Positions 62,834 to 64,000 of a stretch of DNA of 64,000 bases are shown piece by piece. Source of the stretch: Pseudomonadota bacterium (GTDB lineage Bacteria; Chloroflexota; UBA6077; JAJPGT01). The stretch's first letter is position 1, and every line of letters starts with the position of its first letter. Under the pieces are notes generated by a model. It saw only the letters and a program-made list of their open reading frames with translations. It had not been told where the DNA came from and made no database searches. Location: positions 243,448 to 307,447 of the forward strand of contig JAJPGT010000052.1 in the NCBI GenBank assembly GCA_021325655.1. Reading direction: 5' to 3'. The translations under genes and the position numbers were made by a program.

Positions 62834-63601
62834 ATGGGAGCGCTGCTGCGGGTGGTGGACCTGCACAAGACCTTCGGCACCACGGAGGTCTTGAAGGGGA
62901 TCCATCTCGAGGTGGAACTGGGCGAGACGGTCACCATCATCGGGCCGAGCGGCTCCGGCAAGACCACCCTGCTGCGCTGCATCAACTACCTGGAGCGGCC
63001 CACCTCCGGCCACATCTATATTGGCGACCGGCTGATCGGGGAGCACCTCGTCAACGGCCAGTACCGCCCCGTCGGTGACCGCGAACTGGCGCGGGAGCGT
63101 ACCGAGATCGGGATGGTGTTCCAGCGCTTCAACCTGTTCCCCCACCTCACCGCACTGGAGAACGTCACCCTGGGACCGCTGTACGTGCTCAAGCAGCCGC
63201 GCGCCCAGGTGGAGGCCCAGGCGCTGGCGCTGCTGGAAAAAGTGGGGCTGGCGCACAAGGCGCACGAGTACCCCGAGCGCCTGTCCGGTGGACAGCAGCA
63301 GCGGGTGGCGATCGCCCGCGCCCTGGCGATGCAGCCGAAGCTGCTGCTGTTCGACGAGCCGACCTCCTCGCTGGACCCGGAGCTGGTGGGCGAGGTGCTG
63401 CGGGTGATGCGCCAGCTCGCGGACGAGGGGCGGACCATGATCGTCGTCACCCACGAGATGCAGTTCGCCCGCGACGTCTCGCACCGGGTGATCTTCATGG
63501 ACGAGGGGCGCATCGTGGAGGACGCCAGCCCGACAGAGCTGTTCACCAACCCGCGCCACCCACGCATTCGCGCCTTCCTGCGCCAGATCCTGGAGCGCTG
63601 A
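62834..63601 (+). CDS. Polar amino-acid ABC transporter ATPase
   Basis: The 255-residue ATPase has Walker A GPSGSGKTT near residue 36, signature LSGGQQQR near 155, Walker B LLLFDEPTSSLDPE near 174 and the H-loop VTHEM. It lies 93 bases after the binding-protein gene and one base before the permease start. Similar to GlnQ/HisP-type ATPases. Confidence 0.93.
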   Translation: MGALLRVVDLHKTFGTTEVLKGIHLEVELGETVTIIGPSGSGKTTLLRCINYLERPTSGHIYIGDRLIGEHLVNGQYRPVGDRELARERTEIGMVFQRFNLFPHLTALENVTLGPLYVLKQPRAQVEAQALALLEKVGLAHKAHEYPERLSGGQQQRVAIARALAMQPKLLLFDEPTSSLDPELVGEVLRVMRQLADEGRTMIVVTHEMQFARDVSHRVIFMDEGRIVEDASPTELFTNPRHPRIRAFLRQILER

Positions 63602-63602
63602 G

Positions 63603-64000
63603 ATGACCCAGGACGCGTGGAATCGGTTCCTGGAACGGCTGCCCTACTTCCTGACCACGCTCCTCAGCGGCGCCGTCACCACGGTGGAGGTCACGCTGGG
63701 CGCCCTCTGCCTGGCGATCGTCGGCGGGCTGTTCGTCGCGCTGGTCCGCCTGTCGGGCGGGCCGTTCAGCAAGCTAGCGGTCGCCTATATCGAGTTCCTG
63801 CGCGGCACGCCGGTGCTGGCGCAGCTCTTTGTCATCTACTTCGGGCTGGTGGAGGTTGGGATCAAGTTCGAGCCGCTCCAGGCAGCGATCCTTGGCCTGG
63901 GGCTGAACGGGGCAGCGTACCTGGCGGAGGTGTTCCGGGCCGGGATCCAGGCGATCCACCGCGGGCAGATGGAGGCGGCGCTGTCCATCGGGCTGACGCC
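63603..64000 (+). CDS. Polar amino-acid ABC transporter permease (5' part)
   Basis: From ATG 63603 the frame is open to the window end (132 residues). It shows an N-terminal helix region (YFLTTLLSGAVTTVEVTLGALCLAIVGGLFVALVRLS), then the family motif IEFLRGTPVLAQLFVIYFGL and the start of the EAA loop (AYLAEVFRAGIQAIHRGQMEAALSIGL). It is the HisM/GlnP type and is truncated by the window edge. Confidence 0.92.
   Translation, partial: MTQDAWNRFLERLPYFLTTLLSGAVTTVEVTLGALCLAIVGGLFVALVRLSGGPFSKLAVAYIEFLRGTPVLAQLFVIYFGLVEVGIKFEPLQAAILGLGLNGAAYLAEVFRAGIQAIHRGQMEAALSIGLT

Overview
The window looks like chromosomal DNA of a high-GC bacterium, most likely a Chloroflexota member of the Thermomicrobia/Sphaerobacter kind. 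This is an inference. It rests on solute-binding lipoproteins with long Ala/Pro/Thr/Ser linkers after the lipobox, futalosine-pathway menaquinone genes, a leucine T-box in front of ilv-leu, frequent GTG starts and GC-rich hairpins lacking T-tracts. No rRNA, IS element, CRISPR array or prophage is visible.

Region 1 (about 1-12.7 kb) is the most unusual part. It encodes parts of a glycine/sarcosine/betaine-reductase-type selenoenzyme in two blocks. grdA-trx-grdC (1595-3954, minus) and grdB-grdE (10052-12704, minus) flank a LacI-family regulator, a two-permease sugar-type ABC importer, an enolase-superfamily enzyme and the importer's binding protein. Both grdA and grdB carry an in-frame UGA exactly where the family has selenocysteine, so conventional gene calling splits them. 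grdB has a strong SECIS-like hairpin beginning two bases after the UGA. CG-centred palindromic boxes lie before grdA, the permeases, the binding protein and grdB, which suggests one LacI regulon joining uptake and Sec-dependent reduction. The GrdE homologue lacks the cysteine that becomes the pyruvoyl group in glycine reductase, and no grdD is present, so the substrate and chemistry may differ from glycine reductase. tRNA-Cys and tRNA-Leu lie beside this block.

Region 2 (12.9-20.5 kb) holds a frameshifted small gene, a secreted repeat-rich protein, a second sugar ABC importer (Tat lipoprotein plus two permeases) and a secreted glycoside hydrolase with Ig-like repeats. Region 3 (20.5-28.5 kb) is a molybdenum-hydroxylase locus: GntR regulator, fused MoxR ATPase/VWA protein, fused 2Fe-2S plus molybdopterin subunit of xanthine-dehydrogenase type, CoxG-like protein, FAD subunit, then PxpA (LamB/YcsF).

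Region 4 (28.6-49.7 kb) is mostly housekeeping: MarC, a J-domain-like membrane protein, Maf, a DUF3048 lipoprotein, dCTP deaminase/dUTPase family, FolB, an HpaB-like/SDR/thioesterase/degenerate PaaK operon, envelope proteins and a sortase, a GldA-F-G-like ABC system with a DUF4340 protein, QueG, MqnE, MqnC and LepA.

Region 5 (49.7-60.1 kb) has rpsT, then a leucine T-box leader with one Stem I but two antiterminator/terminator cassettes, followed by ilvB-ilvN-ilvC-leuA-leuB. A 1.4-kb scar of decayed genes separates leuB from leuC-leuD. LeuA lacks its C-terminal regulatory domain, so leucine control here may rest mainly on the T-box. Region 6 (60.1-64 kb) has a monooxygenase-like small protein, a second FadR-type GntR regulator with an operator-like palindrome, and a polar amino-acid ABC importer whose permease runs off the window end.
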